A stretch of DNA of 64,000 bases, taken from the NCBI RefSeq assembly GCF_040782645.1, contig NZ_CP160403.1:8529001-8593000 (forward strand). The letters run 5' to 3'. Below the pieces are notes generated by a model, which worked only from the letters and a program-made list of their open reading frames with translations, searched no databases and was not told the DNA's origin. Source of the DNA: Streptomyces sp. HUAS ZL42. GTDB lineage: Bacteria > Actinomycetota > Actinomycetes > Streptomycetales > Streptomycetaceae. A program made the translations under genes and the position numbers. Of the stretch, positions 1-8,737 are shown one piece after another. Position 1 is the stretch's first letter. Each line of letters opens with the position of its first letter.

Positions 1-87
1 GTTGGCCAGGAGCTCCCAGAACGCCGGTACACCGATGCCGCCCGGCGCGACTATGCCTATGCCGGTGACCGCCACGCGCCTGGTCAT
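1..87 (-). CDS. Type II PKS ketosynthase alpha (N-terminal fragment)
   Basis: Only the first 29 codons lie in the window. The peptide begins [17 protein letters not shown] and continues to FWELLAN, the typical N-terminus of a type II polyketide ketosynthase alpha subunit (KSalpha), which condenses malonyl units on an acyl carrier protein with a chain-length factor. The ATG (85-87) overlaps the TGA of the upstream cupin gene in an ATGA, so the two are probably translationally coupled. With the cupin, SchA/CurD and hydroxylase genes behind it, this matches a spore-pigment (whiE-like) cluster. The family call rests on the N-terminus and context; the active-site cysteine is outside the window. 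Confidence 0.8.
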   Translation of the reverse strand, partial: MTRRVAVTGIGIVAPGGIGVPAFWELLAN

Positions 88-545
88 GATCGGACCTGTC
101 GTCGTTCGGTCGCCCGGACCGCATCCACGCGAGCTCCCTCCGCCGCGACCGGCACGGCGTCGTTCTCCTCGGTGTCGACGTGGCCGAGCGGGGGGCTCGG
201 GGCCAGTGGGCCGAGGTGGAAGACGATGCGGGCCTCCACGTTGCCGACGTTGCGGAAGCGGTGCCGCATGTGGGCGGGGATCATGAGCCCCTGCTCGGGT
301 TGCAGCGGCTGGGGCTCGCCGTCCAGGTCGACCTCCAGCTGCCCGCAGACGACGTACACGAACTCCTCGGAGTAAGGGTGGTAGTGCTCACCGATGCGGT
401 CGCCGGGCTGCACGATGGCCACACCCATGAAACCGCTGGTTGAGCCGACCGTGGTGGGGGTGAGCATGGCGCGCAGATCGCCGCCGCGCCGAGTGTTGGG
501 CTCGACGTCGCTGAGATCCACGATTCTGGGACGAGGTTTGGTCAC
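84..545 (-). CDS. TcmJ/WhiE-ORFII-type cupin of polyketide cluster
   Basis: A 153-residue single-domain cupin. The metal-ligand pattern HYHPYSEEF (H54, H56, E60) is followed by a second cupin motif around AHMRHRF (H92/H95). Proteins of this type sit just before the ketosynthase in spore-pigment and tetracenomycin-like clusters and are thought to assist polyketide folding or cyclisation. The start is a GTG (543-545) with GGAG 9 bases upstream. The stop overlaps the ketosynthase ATG by 4 bases. The C-terminus is charged and probably disordered. The exact biochemical role is not known from sequence. Confidence 0.85.
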   Translation of the reverse strand: MTKPRPRIVDLSDVEPNTRRGGDLRAMLTPTTVGSTSGFMGVAIVQPGDRIGEHYHPYSEEFVYVVCGQLEVDLDGEPQPLQPEQGLMIPAHMRHRFRNVGNVEARIVFHLGPLAPSPPLGHVDTEENDAVPVAAEGARVDAVRATERRQVRS

Positions 546-600
546 GACGTTGCTCCGATCGTGTGCTGTGTCGACATGGGGGCCGCGGCCGCCGGCCGGT

Positions 601-1758
601 TCAGGCCTCGGGAGAGCGCCGGTCGGTGACGAGTTCCATGCGGGCGAGCGTGAGGAGGTGGGCGGGGGAGCCGTCCTTCAACGCCGAGGCGTTCGTACCG
701 AGGGCGCCGGCGTCCAGGAGTGCCGTCACCTCGGCCGCCTGACCGCGGTCCGTGAAGCCGAGCACCGGTCCGGGGTCGGCGTCGAGGCCACCACGCACGT
801 CGATCAGCCGCACCACGACGTCGTCGCGCTGGAAGACCGTGCTGCGCAGCACTGGGCTGTGCGGATCGTCCGCCGCCGCCTCGTCGTGCTGGGCGAGCAA
901 CTCGGCCAGCCGCATGCCGCCGCCCTCGCGGGCCGGGTAGTACAACGCGTGCCGCACGGCGTCCGGGCTCTCCTGGCCCGCCGTCACATGGTGTACGGCG
1001 GGCAGCGCCGCGCGGGTGAAGAAGACGCGGGCGGACTCGGGATCGTTGAGGTCCCGGTCCTGCTCCAGATAGGGGTTGATGGCCTCCTCCACGGCCCGCA
1101 CCTCGGGCTGCCGTGCCACGTAGCGCAGCGCGGCGAGCAGGTCGCCCCGCACCTCGATGGCACGCACCACCCGGTTGCCGTGCATGAACAGGGAGGTGCG
1201 GCACAGGCGGGTGTTGTCGTCGACCTGCGGCTCGGGGGAGGCGTAGTCGGCGAGGATCTTGGCGACGACCTCCTCACTGCCCGGCTTGACCGTGAAGGTG
1301 AGCGCGTGACGGATCGTGCCGTCCCCGATCCGGGGCGACGCCTGCAGCCGGCGCTGCCCGGGCGCGGCGTCCGCCGCCGGCCCGCCGGTCTCGCGGACGA
1401 CGTGGAAGCGGAGCGACCTGGTGTCCCGGACACAGCTGTGCAGCGGCTCCACCATCCGTACGTGCTCCTCGCTGTTCACCCAGGTGAGGAACGGCGGGGC
1501 GCTCTCCCACTCACTGGTGATGAGCCATTGGGAGGGATTCTCGATCGACTGGCACAGTTGGTCGCTGACATGCCCGGGGACGGACGCAACCTGGTTGCAG
1601 AGTTGTTCGTAGGCCTCCAGGAACTGCTGCTGGGCTCCGTCGTAGACGTCCACCAGCAGGACGACCCGGAGTCTGGAGCCGTCGAACACGGACTGGGAGA
1701 CACGTTGCGACACCTGTCGCGTCAGTGGTTCTGAAGCAGGTGCAGACGTGGTGGTCAT
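601..1758 (-). CDS. SchA/CurD-like polyketide cluster protein (WhiE-ORFI type)
   Basis: A 385-residue protein built of repeated dimeric alpha/beta-barrel (ABM-like) units. Residues about 20-115 form an antibiotic-monooxygenase-like unit ([15 protein letters not shown], then [20 protein letters not shown]). Two later units, starting near [12 protein letters not shown] and [12 protein letters not shown], resemble the SchA/CurD domain found in spore-pigment loci. The ATG at 1758 is preferred (AAGGAG 11 bases upstream); an in-frame GTG lies at 1767. It is the first gene of the cupin-ketosynthase transcription unit, with 55 bases before the cupin. It probably acts as an auxiliary oxygenase or cyclase in pigment maturation; this is inferred from family and context. 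Confidence 0.8.
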   Translation of the reverse strand: MTTTSAPASEPLTRQVSQRVSQSVFDGSRLRVVLLVDVYDGAQQQFLEAYEQLCNQVASVPGHVSDQLCQSIENPSQWLITSEWESAPPFLTWVNSEEHVRMVEPLHSCVRDTRSLRFHVVRETGGPAADAAPGQRRLQASPRIGDGTIRHALTFTVKPGSEEVVAKILADYASPEPQVDDNTRLCRTSLFMHGNRVVRAIEVRGDLLAALRYVARQPEVRAVEEAINPYLEQDRDLNDPESARVFFTRAALPAVHHVTAGQESPDAVRHALYYPAREGGGMRLAELLAQHDEAAADDPHSPVLRSTVFQRDDVVVRLIDVRGGLDADPGPVLGFTDRGQAAEVTALLDAGALGTNASALKDGSPAHLLTLARMELVTDRRSPEA

Positions 1759-1978
1759 CCTGCGCACATCTCCTTCGCGGGGGCAGAGCTGACGGTGTGC
1801 CGCGGTGATGCGGCGTCAGCGTGCCTCGATCCTGTGCCCGTCCCCTGCAGCGCGCGACTCGTATGAACTATGCGGGTGATCGACGGGCGGCGATCTCGAG
1901 CCGTCGTCGGCCCGCACACAGGCGTCGCGCCGACAGCACGGCTGTCGGCGCGACGGGGTGTTCCTCGAGGGCCGTGGG

Positions 1979-3634
1979 TCAGGTCAGTGCCAGCGCCGTC
2001 GTCAGGACGTGGCGCAGGGCCGCCTCGACGTCCAGAGCGGGGCCGGGCGAACGCCATGCGACGAACCCGTCGGGCCGGACGAGTACGGCTCCTCCGCGTG
2101 CCGTGCCGTGGAGTTCCGACCAGTCCGCACCGCCCTCGGGCATCAGTTCGGCGTCCGGTCCGGTTCCCACGCGGTACGAGACGAGCGGGAGGGACATCTG
2201 TTCGGCGAGGCGGGTGGCGGCCTCGTGCCATCCGCTCGGCTCACCCGCGTCGCTGAGCAGGACCAGAGACCGTTCGTAGAGGTCGAGGGTGGAGATCCGC
2301 TCGTCCCGGTGCCGTACCCACAGATGGGGTGCCCTGCTGCCGGGCTCGCCCGTCAGGTCGAGTCTCTCGGGGACGACCGGGATGGTGGGGTCGGTGCCGA
2401 CGACGGCCCCGTGCGGGTAGCGATAGCCGAGGGCCACGTTGAGAATGCCGCGCTGAGGCCCGTTGCCGGCGCCGGGCGGTGGCGCGAAGCCGGGGTGGCT
2501 GTGCTCGGCCGACCGAACGGCCGCACGGGCGCTGGTCGCCTCCGCGACCGGACGGCGTTCGGCGTCGTAGGTGTCCAGCAGTCCGTCCCCCGCCCACCCG
2601 CCGAGCACGGCGGCCAGCTTCCAGGCGAGGTTGTGCGCGTCCTGGATACCCGTGTTGGAGCCGAAGGCGCCGGTGGGGGACATCTCGTGGGCCGAGTCGC
2701 CGGCCAGGAAGACGCGTCCGGACCGGTAGCTCTTCGCGACGCGCTGGGCGGCGTGCCAGGGAGCCCTGCCGGTGATCTCCACGTCGAGGTCCGCGTCCCC
2801 GACCGCGCGGCGGATGTGGTCGGCGCAGCGCTGGTCGGTGAACTCCTCCAGCGTTTCGCCGCGTTCGGGGTGCCACGGGGCGTGGAAGACCCAGTTCTCA
2901 CGGTTGTCCACCGGCAGCAGCGCTCCGTCGGCGTCCGGACGGGTCAGGTAGCAGACGATGAAGCGACGGTCTCCCACCACGTCGGCGAGGCGGCGGGAGC
3001 GGAAGGTGACGCTGATGTTGTGGAACAGGTCGCCGGGCCCGCTCTGCCCGATGCCGAGCTGTTCCCGTACGGGACTGCGGGGGCCGTCGGCGGCGACGAG
3101 GTAGTCCGCGCGGATGGTGGTGTGCTCACCCGTCTGCCGGCTCTTGACCACTGCGGTGACGCCGCCGGGGTCGGTTTCGAACGACAGCAGTTCGGTGGAG
3201 TAGCGCAGGTCGCCGCCGAGCCCCGCGGCATGGTCGAGCAGGACCGGTTCCAGGTCGTTCTGGCTGCACAGGCACCATGCCGTCGGGCTGAAGCGGGCCA
3301 GCCCGCCACCCGGGTCGATCTCCTTGAACAGCCACTCGCCCGCGTCGCCGACCAGTGTGGGCGTCTGCAAGATGCCGTGGTTTTCGGCCAGCGTGGCCGC
3401 GGCCTCATGGATGGCGGGCTCGACACCGGCCACCCGGAACAGTTCCATCGTGCGGACGTTGTTGCCGCGGCCGCGGGGGTGGATGGAGGTCCCGGCGTGG
3501 CGTTCCACCAGCGTGTGGCGCACCCCCAGCCGGCCCAGGAACAAGGAGGTCGACAGGCCGACCAGGGAACCGCCGACGATGAGGACCGGGACCTTGTGGG
3601 TCGCGCGGTCGACTTGATCGGCTCTTTCGTTCAT
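1979..3634 (-). CDS. FAD-dependent aromatic polyketide hydroxylase
   Basis: A 551-residue class A flavoprotein monooxygenase. The N-terminal Rossmann motif is VLIVGGSLVGLSTSLFLGR and the second FAD-binding motif is GRVFLAGDSAHEMSP, followed by NTGIQDAHNLAWKL. The thioredoxin-like C-terminal domain ends near VLTTALALT. Enzymes of this group use NAD(P)H and O2 to hydroxylate aromatic polyketides. The ATG at 3634 has GGAGG 6 bases upstream; a GTG at 3637 is too close to it. It is on the same strand as the SchA/CurD, cupin and ketosynthase genes, 220 bases ahead of them. In the classical whiE locus, as I recall it, the hydroxylase gene is divergent. Confidence 0.9.
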   Translation of the reverse strand: MNERADQVDRATHKVPVLIVGGSLVGLSTSLFLGRLGVRHTLVERHAGTSIHPRGRGNNVRTMELFRVAGVEPAIHEAAATLAENHGILQTPTLVGDAGEWLFKEIDPGGGLARFSPTAWCLCSQNDLEPVLLDHAAGLGGDLRYSTELLSFETDPGGVTAVVKSRQTGEHTTIRADYLVAADGPRSPVREQLGIGQSGPGDLFHNISVTFRSRRLADVVGDRRFIVCYLTRPDADGALLPVDNRENWVFHAPWHPERGETLEEFTDQRCADHIRRAVGDADLDVEITGRAPWHAAQRVAKSYRSGRVFLAGDSAHEMSPTGAFGSNTGIQDAHNLAWKLAAVLGGWAGDGLLDTYDAERRPVAEATSARAAVRSAEHSHPGFAPPPGAGNGPQRGILNVALGYRYPHGAVVGTDPTIPVVPERLDLTGEPGSRAPHLWVRHRDERISTLDLYERSLVLLSDAGEPSGWHEAATRLAEQMSLPLVSYRVGTGPDAELMPEGGADWSELHGTARGGAVLVRPDGFVAWRSPGPALDVEAALRHVLTTALALT

Positions 3635-3725
3635 CACTCGCCTCCAGCACGTCGTGTCCGCCGACTCGGCCGGATACGGCCGGGACCTTCATGCATGCCC
3701 CGCAGTGCGGACGACGTCTCAGGCT

Positions 3726-4090
3726 TCACCCGCTTAACGGCGTCTGTTCGGTGCGCCGCAAGGAGCCTGACGGAGGTCCGGCGAGCCGCATGCACGGCCG
3801 CACACGGCTCCAGCAGGTGTAACGCTCGACCGGATCGCCGTCGTACTCCCACGGCCGGGCGGTGACCGGCCGGCGGAGGCGTCCGGGAGGCAGCCACTGG
3901 CCCAGCGCCTGGTCGAGCAGGACGGCCCCATGTGACCGGGACCAGTGGGCGGCTCGCTCCCAGGGCCCGGATGCTGCCCTGCTCCTCCGGGGAGAGGTGG
4001 CCGAGGGCCTGCGTGGTCCCAGTCGGCCCCGGTGTCCCGTAACAGCTTCTCGACCTGGTCGATGGCGGGGTCCTGCGGGCCCGGCCCCAG
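3726..4090 (-). pseudogene. Decayed gene remnant with frame changes
   Basis: No intact gene covers this stretch, but three protein-like segments follow each other on the minus strand in shifting frames. DPAIDQVEKLLRDTGADWDH (about 4072-4013) leads to QALGHLSPEEQGSIRALG in the next frame. A third segment continues from WERAAHWSRSHGAVLLDQ through RPWEYDGDPVERYTCW to a TGA at 3726. The residue composition is that of a real protein, not of a shadow frame. Two TTA leucine codons (rare in Streptomyces) occur in it. I do not recognise the family. It lies directly downstream of the PuuD-like gene at the junction between pigment genes and the catabolic island. Confidence 0.45.
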
Positions 4091-4103
4091 GGAGGAGCCC
4101 GTG

Positions 4104-4805
4104 TCAGATCCTGTCGCGGGCGGCTCGTACGAGTGCGTCGAAGAGGCCCTGCTGGGCGGGGTCCTCGTGGGCGGTGTCCTCGGGATGCCATTGGACGGCG
4201 GTGAACCACCCGTGGGCGCCGGGGAGTTCGAGCCCCTCCACGGTGCCGTCGGCGGCCCGCGCGGTGACCGCGAGGCCCGGGCCGGCGCGGTCCACCCGCT
4301 GGTGGTGGTAGCAGGACGCCTCGACCTTCTCCGCCCCGGTGGCCCGCTCCAGCAGGGTGCCGCGCCGGACGGCCACCGGATGCACGACGTGCCGGTGCTC
4401 GCGGTCGGGGCCGCCCATGTCCTGTTCCAGGGTGCCGCCGAGGGCGACGTTGACGACCTGCAGGCCGCGGCAGATCGCCAGCAGTGGCAGGCCCAAGTCC
4501 AGTGCCTGACGGGCGACTTCGAGGTCGAAGGCGTCCTGGAGGTCGTCGACGTCGTAGACGCTTCGGTGGGTGTCGGGGCAGCCGTAGCGGTGCGGGGCGA
4601 GGTCGCCGCCGCCGGGGAGCAGGACGCCGTCGAAGCGGGCGAGACGGGAGGCGACGTCGGAGTCAGCGGGGTGGATGCTCGCCGGTTCGCCGCCCGCCCG
4701 CCAGACGGCCTCGATCAGTGCGCGGGCGTTGACCTCGGCGGCGTACCGCAGCGCGGACGTCGTGGCCGAGAAGCGGGCGGGGATCGCGATCAGGGCCCGG
4801 GTCAC
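4104..4805 (-). CDS. Gamma-glutamyl amide hydrolase, PuuD-like (peptidase C26)
   Basis: A 233-residue class I glutamine-amidotransferase-like hydrolase. LPGGGD (63-68), ICRGLQVVNVALGG with nucleophile C112, and WHPE with H207 and E209 give a complete Cys-His-Glu triad. In the Puu pathway such enzymes remove the gamma-glutamyl group from gamma-glutamyl-GABA. The GTG start overlaps the TGA of the aldehyde dehydrogenase (GTGA), so it is the last gene of the permease-dehydrogenase-hydrolase operon. Together with the glutamine-synthetase-like gene at 14431 it suggests a gamma-glutamylated intermediate. The true substrate here is unknown. Confidence 0.88.
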   Translation of the reverse strand: MTRALIAIPARFSATTSALRYAAEVNARALIEAVWRAGGEPASIHPADSDVASRLARFDGVLLPGGGDLAPHRYGCPDTHRSVYDVDDLQDAFDLEVARQALDLGLPLLAICRGLQVVNVALGGTLEQDMGGPDREHRHVVHPVAVRRGTLLERATGAEKVEASCYHHQRVDRAGPGLAVTARAADGTVEGLELPGAHGWFTAVQWHPEDTAHEDPAQQGLFDALVRAARDRI

Positions 4806-6292
4806 AGCTGGATCCAGGTGGTCTTCAGCTCGGTGTACTTCTCCAGGGCGTGTGCGGACTTGTCACGGCCGTTGCCGGACTGCTTCATGCCGCCGAAGGG
4901 GACGGTCAGGTCGCCCTCCTCGTAGCAGTTCACCCACACCGTTCCGGCCCTGAGCGCGCGCGAGACCTGGTGGGCGGTGGACAGGTCGGAGGTCCACAGG
5001 CCGGCTGCGAGGCCGTACTCGGTGGCGTTGGCCAGCCGCACGGCCTCCTCCAGGCCATCGAACGTCAGTACGGAGAGCACAGGTCCGAAGATCTCCTCGC
5101 GGGCCAGCCGCATGCCAGGGTCCACCTGGTCGAAGACGGTGGGGCGCAGGAAGCTGCCGCCGGTGTCGGCCAGCGTGCGCCCGCCGCCCGCACGCAGCCG
5201 CGCGCCCTGCTCGAGTCCGGTGCCGATGTGGTCGAGGACGCGCTCCAGATGACCCTCGCCCACCAGCGCGCCCATCTCGGTCGCCGGGTCCAGCGGATCA
5301 CCGACCCGCAGTTCCCGGGCCCGGGCCACGATCGCCTCGGTGACACGTTCGGCGACGGAGGAGTGCACCAGCAGCCGGGAGGGGGCGGTGCACATCTCGC
5401 CCTGGTTGAAGAAGATGCCCCAGGCGGCGGTGGCGGCGGCCTTCTCCAGGTCGGGGGCGTCGGGGAGGATGATGTTCGGCGACTTGCCGCCCAGTTCGAG
5501 CCAGACGCGCTTGAGGTTGGAGTCGGCGGAGTAGCGCAGGAAGTGGCGGCCGACGGCCGTGGAGCCGGTGAACGCCAGGACGTCCACATCGGGGTGCAGT
5601 CCGATCGCCCGCCCTGCCACCGGCCCGTCACCGGTCACGACGTTGAGGACGCCCGGAGGCAGTCCGGCCTCGGTCGCCAGCTGCCCGAGCAGGAGCGCTG
5701 ACAGCGGTGAGTTCTCCGACGGCTTCAGTACGACCGTGCAGCCCGCGGCCAGCGCCGGAGCGACCTTCCAACTCGCCAGTGTCAGCGGGAAGTTCCACGG
5801 CACGACGGCCCCCACGACACCCGCCGGCTCCCGGGTGATCAGCGCCAGGGCGTCCGGGGAGGTGTGCGGCGACTCGTCGGTGAGTTTGTCGGCCAGCTGG
5901 CCGTACCAGCGGAACGTGTTGATCGCGGCCCGCAGTTCGATCTCGTACGCGTCCGTGATCGGCTTGCCCATCTCCAGGCTGATGGTCAGGGCGAGTTTCT
6001 CCCGCTGCTCTTCGAGCAGGTCGGCGATGCGCAGCAGGATCCGGCCGCGGTCGGCGGGCGCGAGCCGTGGCCAGGGTCCTGAGTCGAAGGCCCGGCGCGC
6101 GGCGGCCACGGCCAGGTCGACCTCGGCGGGGCGGGCGTCGGCGACCTCGCCGAGGAGTTGTCCGTCGCGAGGGGAGACGGCGGCGAACGTGGTTCCACCA
6201 CCCGGCTCGTCCACTCCGTCGATGTGGTGCTGGGCGGGCAGGTCCAGATCCTTGGCGCGACGCAGCAGGTCGTCGTGAGCGAGGGCCGGCAT
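4802..6292 (-). CDS. NAD(P)-dependent aldehyde dehydrogenase, PuuC-like
   Basis: A 496-residue aldehyde dehydrogenase with the full motif set: PWNFP (165-169, oxyanion Asn167), FTGS (241-244), general base E266 in LELGGK, and nucleophile C301 in NQGEMCTAPSRLL. The length and the NQGEMCTAP segment fit the PuuC/betaine-aldehyde group, which oxidises (gamma-glutamyl-)aminoaldehydes or arylacetaldehydes to acids. The ATG at 6292 has a strong GGAGGAG ribosome site. It lies 101 bases after the APC permease and overlaps the hydrolase gene. It is distinct from the second aldehyde dehydrogenase at 10519. Confidence 0.9.
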   Translation of the reverse strand: MPALAHDDLLRRAKDLDLPAQHHIDGVDEPGGGTTFAAVSPRDGQLLGEVADARPAEVDLAVAAARRAFDSGPWPRLAPADRGRILLRIADLLEEQREKLALTISLEMGKPITDAYEIELRAAINTFRWYGQLADKLTDESPHTSPDALALITREPAGVVGAVVPWNFPLTLASWKVAPALAAGCTVVLKPSENSPLSALLLGQLATEAGLPPGVLNVVTGDGPVAGRAIGLHPDVDVLAFTGSTAVGRHFLRYSADSNLKRVWLELGGKSPNIILPDAPDLEKAAATAAWGIFFNQGEMCTAPSRLLVHSSVAERVTEAIVARARELRVGDPLDPATEMGALVGEGHLERVLDHIGTGLEQGARLRAGGGRTLADTGGSFLRPTVFDQVDPGMRLAREEIFGPVLSVLTFDGLEEAVRLANATEYGLAAGLWTSDLSTAHQVSRALRAGTVWVNCYEEGDLTVPFGGMKQSGNGRDKSAHALEKYTELKTTWIQL

Positions 6293-6393
6293 CAGCTCTC
6301 CTCCTCCAGGTGGTTCGAAGCGATGACAGTGAGTGGGCCGACGGCGGCACCCGGGGAGCGGTGCCGCCGTCAGCCGGATGCGGGATGCCGAGG

Positions 6394-7848
6394 TCAGCCC
6401 GAGACCGTGTGCCTCTGCCGGGTCAGCCGAGCCAGGACAAGCCCCAGGACCAGCACGGCCGGGACGGTGATCTGGAGCCAGAGCGCGGTGGTCCGGTCGC
6501 CGCCGATGAGCGTCGTGAAGTTCTCGATGACGAGCCAGATCGCACCGGCGATGCCGAGCGCGCCCAGAACCGGCGCCACCAGCGTGTTCCAGGGCCGGGT
6601 GTCGGCACGTGAGCGGCGGAAGAAGACGATCACGGAGACGGAGGTCAGGAAGTAGAGGAGCATGATCCCCAGTACGGCGACCCCGCTGAACCAGGAGAAG
6701 AGCGTCAGCACCGGGTCCTTGCCCAGGACCGCGAACGGCATGACCAGTGCCACCGCGATCACCGTCTGGACGGCTCCGGCCACCCAGGGGGAGTGGCGCC
6801 GGTTGATCGCGGTCAGCCCGTGCGGCAGCAGACCCTCGCGGCCCAGGGAGAACAGGTAGCGGTTGGCGGAGTTGTGGAACGCCAGGATGCCGGCGAACAG
6901 CGAGGTGGCCAGCAGGATCGGCAGTACGTCGCCGGTCCATGCGCCGAACTGGGCGGTGATCGGCGCGAACACGAAGGACGTGGCATCGCCGGACTCCAGC
7001 GCCTTGCCCGCTTCCGCCGTCGCGTTGGACGCGCCGTGCGCGGAGACCAGCATCCACGAGGTGAAGGCGAAGAAGCAGGTGACCACGGCGACCGACAGGT
7101 AGGTGGCGCGCGGGACCGTCTTCCGGGGCTCCCTGGCCTCCTCGCCGTAGATGGCGGTGGCCTCGAAGCCGAACATCGACGCCACGGCGAACATCAGCGC
7201 CACACCGGGAGCGCCCTGCAGCGCCGCGTCCGGCGAGAAGCTGTCGCCGAAGCCGAGTCCTTCGGGGCCGCCGCCCTTGAAGAGGGTCACGAGGGCGAAG
7301 GCGATCAGGATGCTGAACTCCGCCAGGACGAACACCGTCAGGACCTTGGCGCCCATCTCGATGCCGGCGGCGCCGAGGATCTGGACGACCACCATGGTGA
7401 CCAGCGTCCAGACCCACCACGCGATGTGCACGTCGGCGTAGTGCTCGACCAGGCCGCTCACCGTCGCGCCGTAGAGTCCGTACATGGCGGCCTGGACCGC
7501 GCAGTAGGCGAAGAGGGCGACACCGGCGCTGCCGGAGCCGGTCGAGCGTCCCAGTCCCTTGCCGATGTACGTGTAGAAGGCGCCGGCGTCCACCACGTGG
7601 CGGCCCATGGCGACGAAGCCGATGGAGAACAGCAGGACCACGACGCCGGCCGCGAGGTACGCGGCGGGGGTGCCGGCCCCGTTGCCTATGGCGACGGCGA
7701 TGGGGACGGCTCCGGCGATGCCGGTCAGCGGTGCCTGGGCGGAAAGGACGAAGAAGAGGATGCCCAGGACGCCGAGGGAATCGGGCTTGAGCCTGCCTGC
7801 CGTGGAGTCTTGTGTGGTGTGCGGGGCGACCGCCGTCTGACTGTCCAC
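6394..7848 (-). CDS. APC-family amino acid/amine permease
   Basis: A permease of about 484 residues with roughly 12 hydrophobic segments. It begins with the APC signature region GVLGILFFVLSAQAPLTG and a second segment with GAFYTYIGKGLG. The family exchanges or takes up amino acids and polyamines by proton symport in the cytoplasmic membrane. I favour the GTG at 7848 (AGGTGA 8 bases upstream) over the in-frame GTG at 7857. It is the first gene of the permease-dehydrogenase-hydrolase operon. The upstream region holds a perfect-armed palindrome (7885-7902) shared with the ferredoxin/ligase promoters. By analogy with PuuP it probably imports the amine the island degrades. Confidence 0.88.
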   Translation of the reverse strand: MDSQTAVAPHTTQDSTAGRLKPDSLGVLGILFFVLSAQAPLTGIAGAVPIAVAIGNGAGTPAAYLAAGVVVLLFSIGFVAMGRHVVDAGAFYTYIGKGLGRSTGSGSAGVALFAYCAVQAAMYGLYGATVSGLVEHYADVHIAWWVWTLVTMVVVQILGAAGIEMGAKVLTVFVLAEFSILIAFALVTLFKGGGPEGLGFGDSFSPDAALQGAPGVALMFAVASMFGFEATAIYGEEAREPRKTVPRATYLSVAVVTCFFAFTSWMLVSAHGASNATAEAGKALESGDATSFVFAPITAQFGAWTGDVLPILLATSLFAGILAFHNSANRYLFSLGREGLLPHGLTAINRRHSPWVAGAVQTVIAVALVMPFAVLGKDPVLTLFSWFSGVAVLGIMLLYFLTSVSVIVFFRRSRADTRPWNTLVAPVLGALGIAGAIWLVIENFTTLIGGDRTTALWLQITVPAVLVLGLVLARLTRQRHTVSG

Positions 7849-7884
7849 TCGGATCACCTGTCGGGGACGGGGAGGGATGGGGGT

Positions 7885-7902
7885 TCGTTTCGGGCCAAAC
7901 GA
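7885..7902. promoter_or_regulatory. Operator palindrome upstream of APC permease
   Basis: The sequence is TCGTTT-CGGGCC-AAACGA, with perfect 6-base arms, 37 bases before the permease GTG. The same pattern occurs twice in the 14.2-14.4 kb divergent promoter. An isolated half-site CGTTTGGC lies at 7930-7937. It is the probable binding site of the island's repressor, most likely the TetR protein encoded just upstream. That assignment is inferred. Confidence 0.7.
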
Positions 7903-7989
7903 GTTGCCTTATCGTGGGCCGCAACTATCCGTTTGGCAAGGGGGTGCGCGGAGTTTTTCCTCCGACCGGCGGTTTCTTCACCACAGCGA

Positions 7990-8020
7990 AAGGCCCCGGA
8001 CGTGGAACGCCCAGGGCCTT
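7990..8020 (-). terminator. Possible terminator after TetR gene
   Basis: AAGGCCC (7990-7996) and GGGCCTT (8014-8020) form a 7-base perfect stem with a 17-base loop, 21 bases beyond the TetR stop codon. A short T-rich stretch follows in the minus direction. This would separate the TetR-ended transcript from the permease promoter. Confidence 0.45.
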
Positions 8021-8040
8021 GAAACACGCAGGTCAAAGGG

Positions 8041-8658
8041 TCACGTACGGGCTTCGCCGCCGTCTGCGTCGAGGAGCCTCAGCAGGGAGCGCAGCTCCTC
8101 CAGGGCGGCGTCCGTGACCTCGGGCTCGCCAAGGACGAGCTGATGCAGCACGAGGCCGTCGAGCGCGGCGAAGACCAACCGCGTCAGCGCCCTGTCCGCG
8201 CCGGCCGGCAGCATACGGCTCAGCTCGCGATGCGTGGCGTCGAAGTACTCGTCGTACAGCGCGCGGAGCTGCGGCAGCAGCTCCGGACGGCGACGGGATT
8301 CGAGCAGCAGCTCGTACTGGAACGCCTGGGTGTCCGGATCGGCCGTGACCATCTCGGACAGACCGGTCGAGAAGTCCGCGACCTTGCCGGTGCCCGGTTC
8401 GAGCGCGCTGGTGCTCAGCGAGGTGCGGATCGTGTGGGCGAGGGCCTCCTCGATCAGTGCGTCGCGCGAACCGAAGTGGTGCACCACGAGTCCGTGGGTG
8501 ACCCCGGCCTCCTCCGCGACGGCCCGATAGGTGAGCTTGCGCAACCCGCCCCGCGCCACCACACGTACGGCGGCGTTGAGCAGGGCCTCGCGCCCCTCGC
8601 CGTAGTGCAGGCGCTTGCGTGGCCGTCGGCTCTTCGGGTCGTCAGCGGAGTCGGTCAT
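8041..8658 (-). CDS. TetR-family transcriptional regulator
   Basis: A 205-residue TetR regulator. The N-terminal helix-turn-helix spans about residues 22-70 (AALLNAAVRVVARGG-like helix, then YRAVAEEAGVTHGLVVHHFG). The C-terminal ligand and dimer domain resembles that of TetR regulators of polyamine and fatty-acid genes. ATG at 8658. It lies 79 bases after the FAH-family gene on the same strand, so it may be the last gene of the ring-cleavage operon. It is the only regulator gene inside the island and hence the best candidate for binding the three shared palindromes at 7885, 14272 and 14379. Confidence 0.9.
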   Translation of the reverse strand: MTDSADDPKSRRPRKRLHYGEGREALLNAAVRVVARGGLRKLTYRAVAEEAGVTHGLVVHHFGSRDALIEEALAHTIRTSLSTSALEPGTGKVADFSTGLSEMVTADPDTQAFQYELLLESRRRPELLPQLRALYDEYFDATHRELSRMLPAGADRALTRLVFAALDGLVLHQLVLGEPEVTDAALEELRSLLRLLDADGGEART

Positions 8659-8737
8659 GCCGGTGACACTACCGGTCCGGGTTTTTCGTACGGCATCAGC
8701 GCCGGGGACAAGGAGGGGCGGCGCGAGGCGCCTCCGG

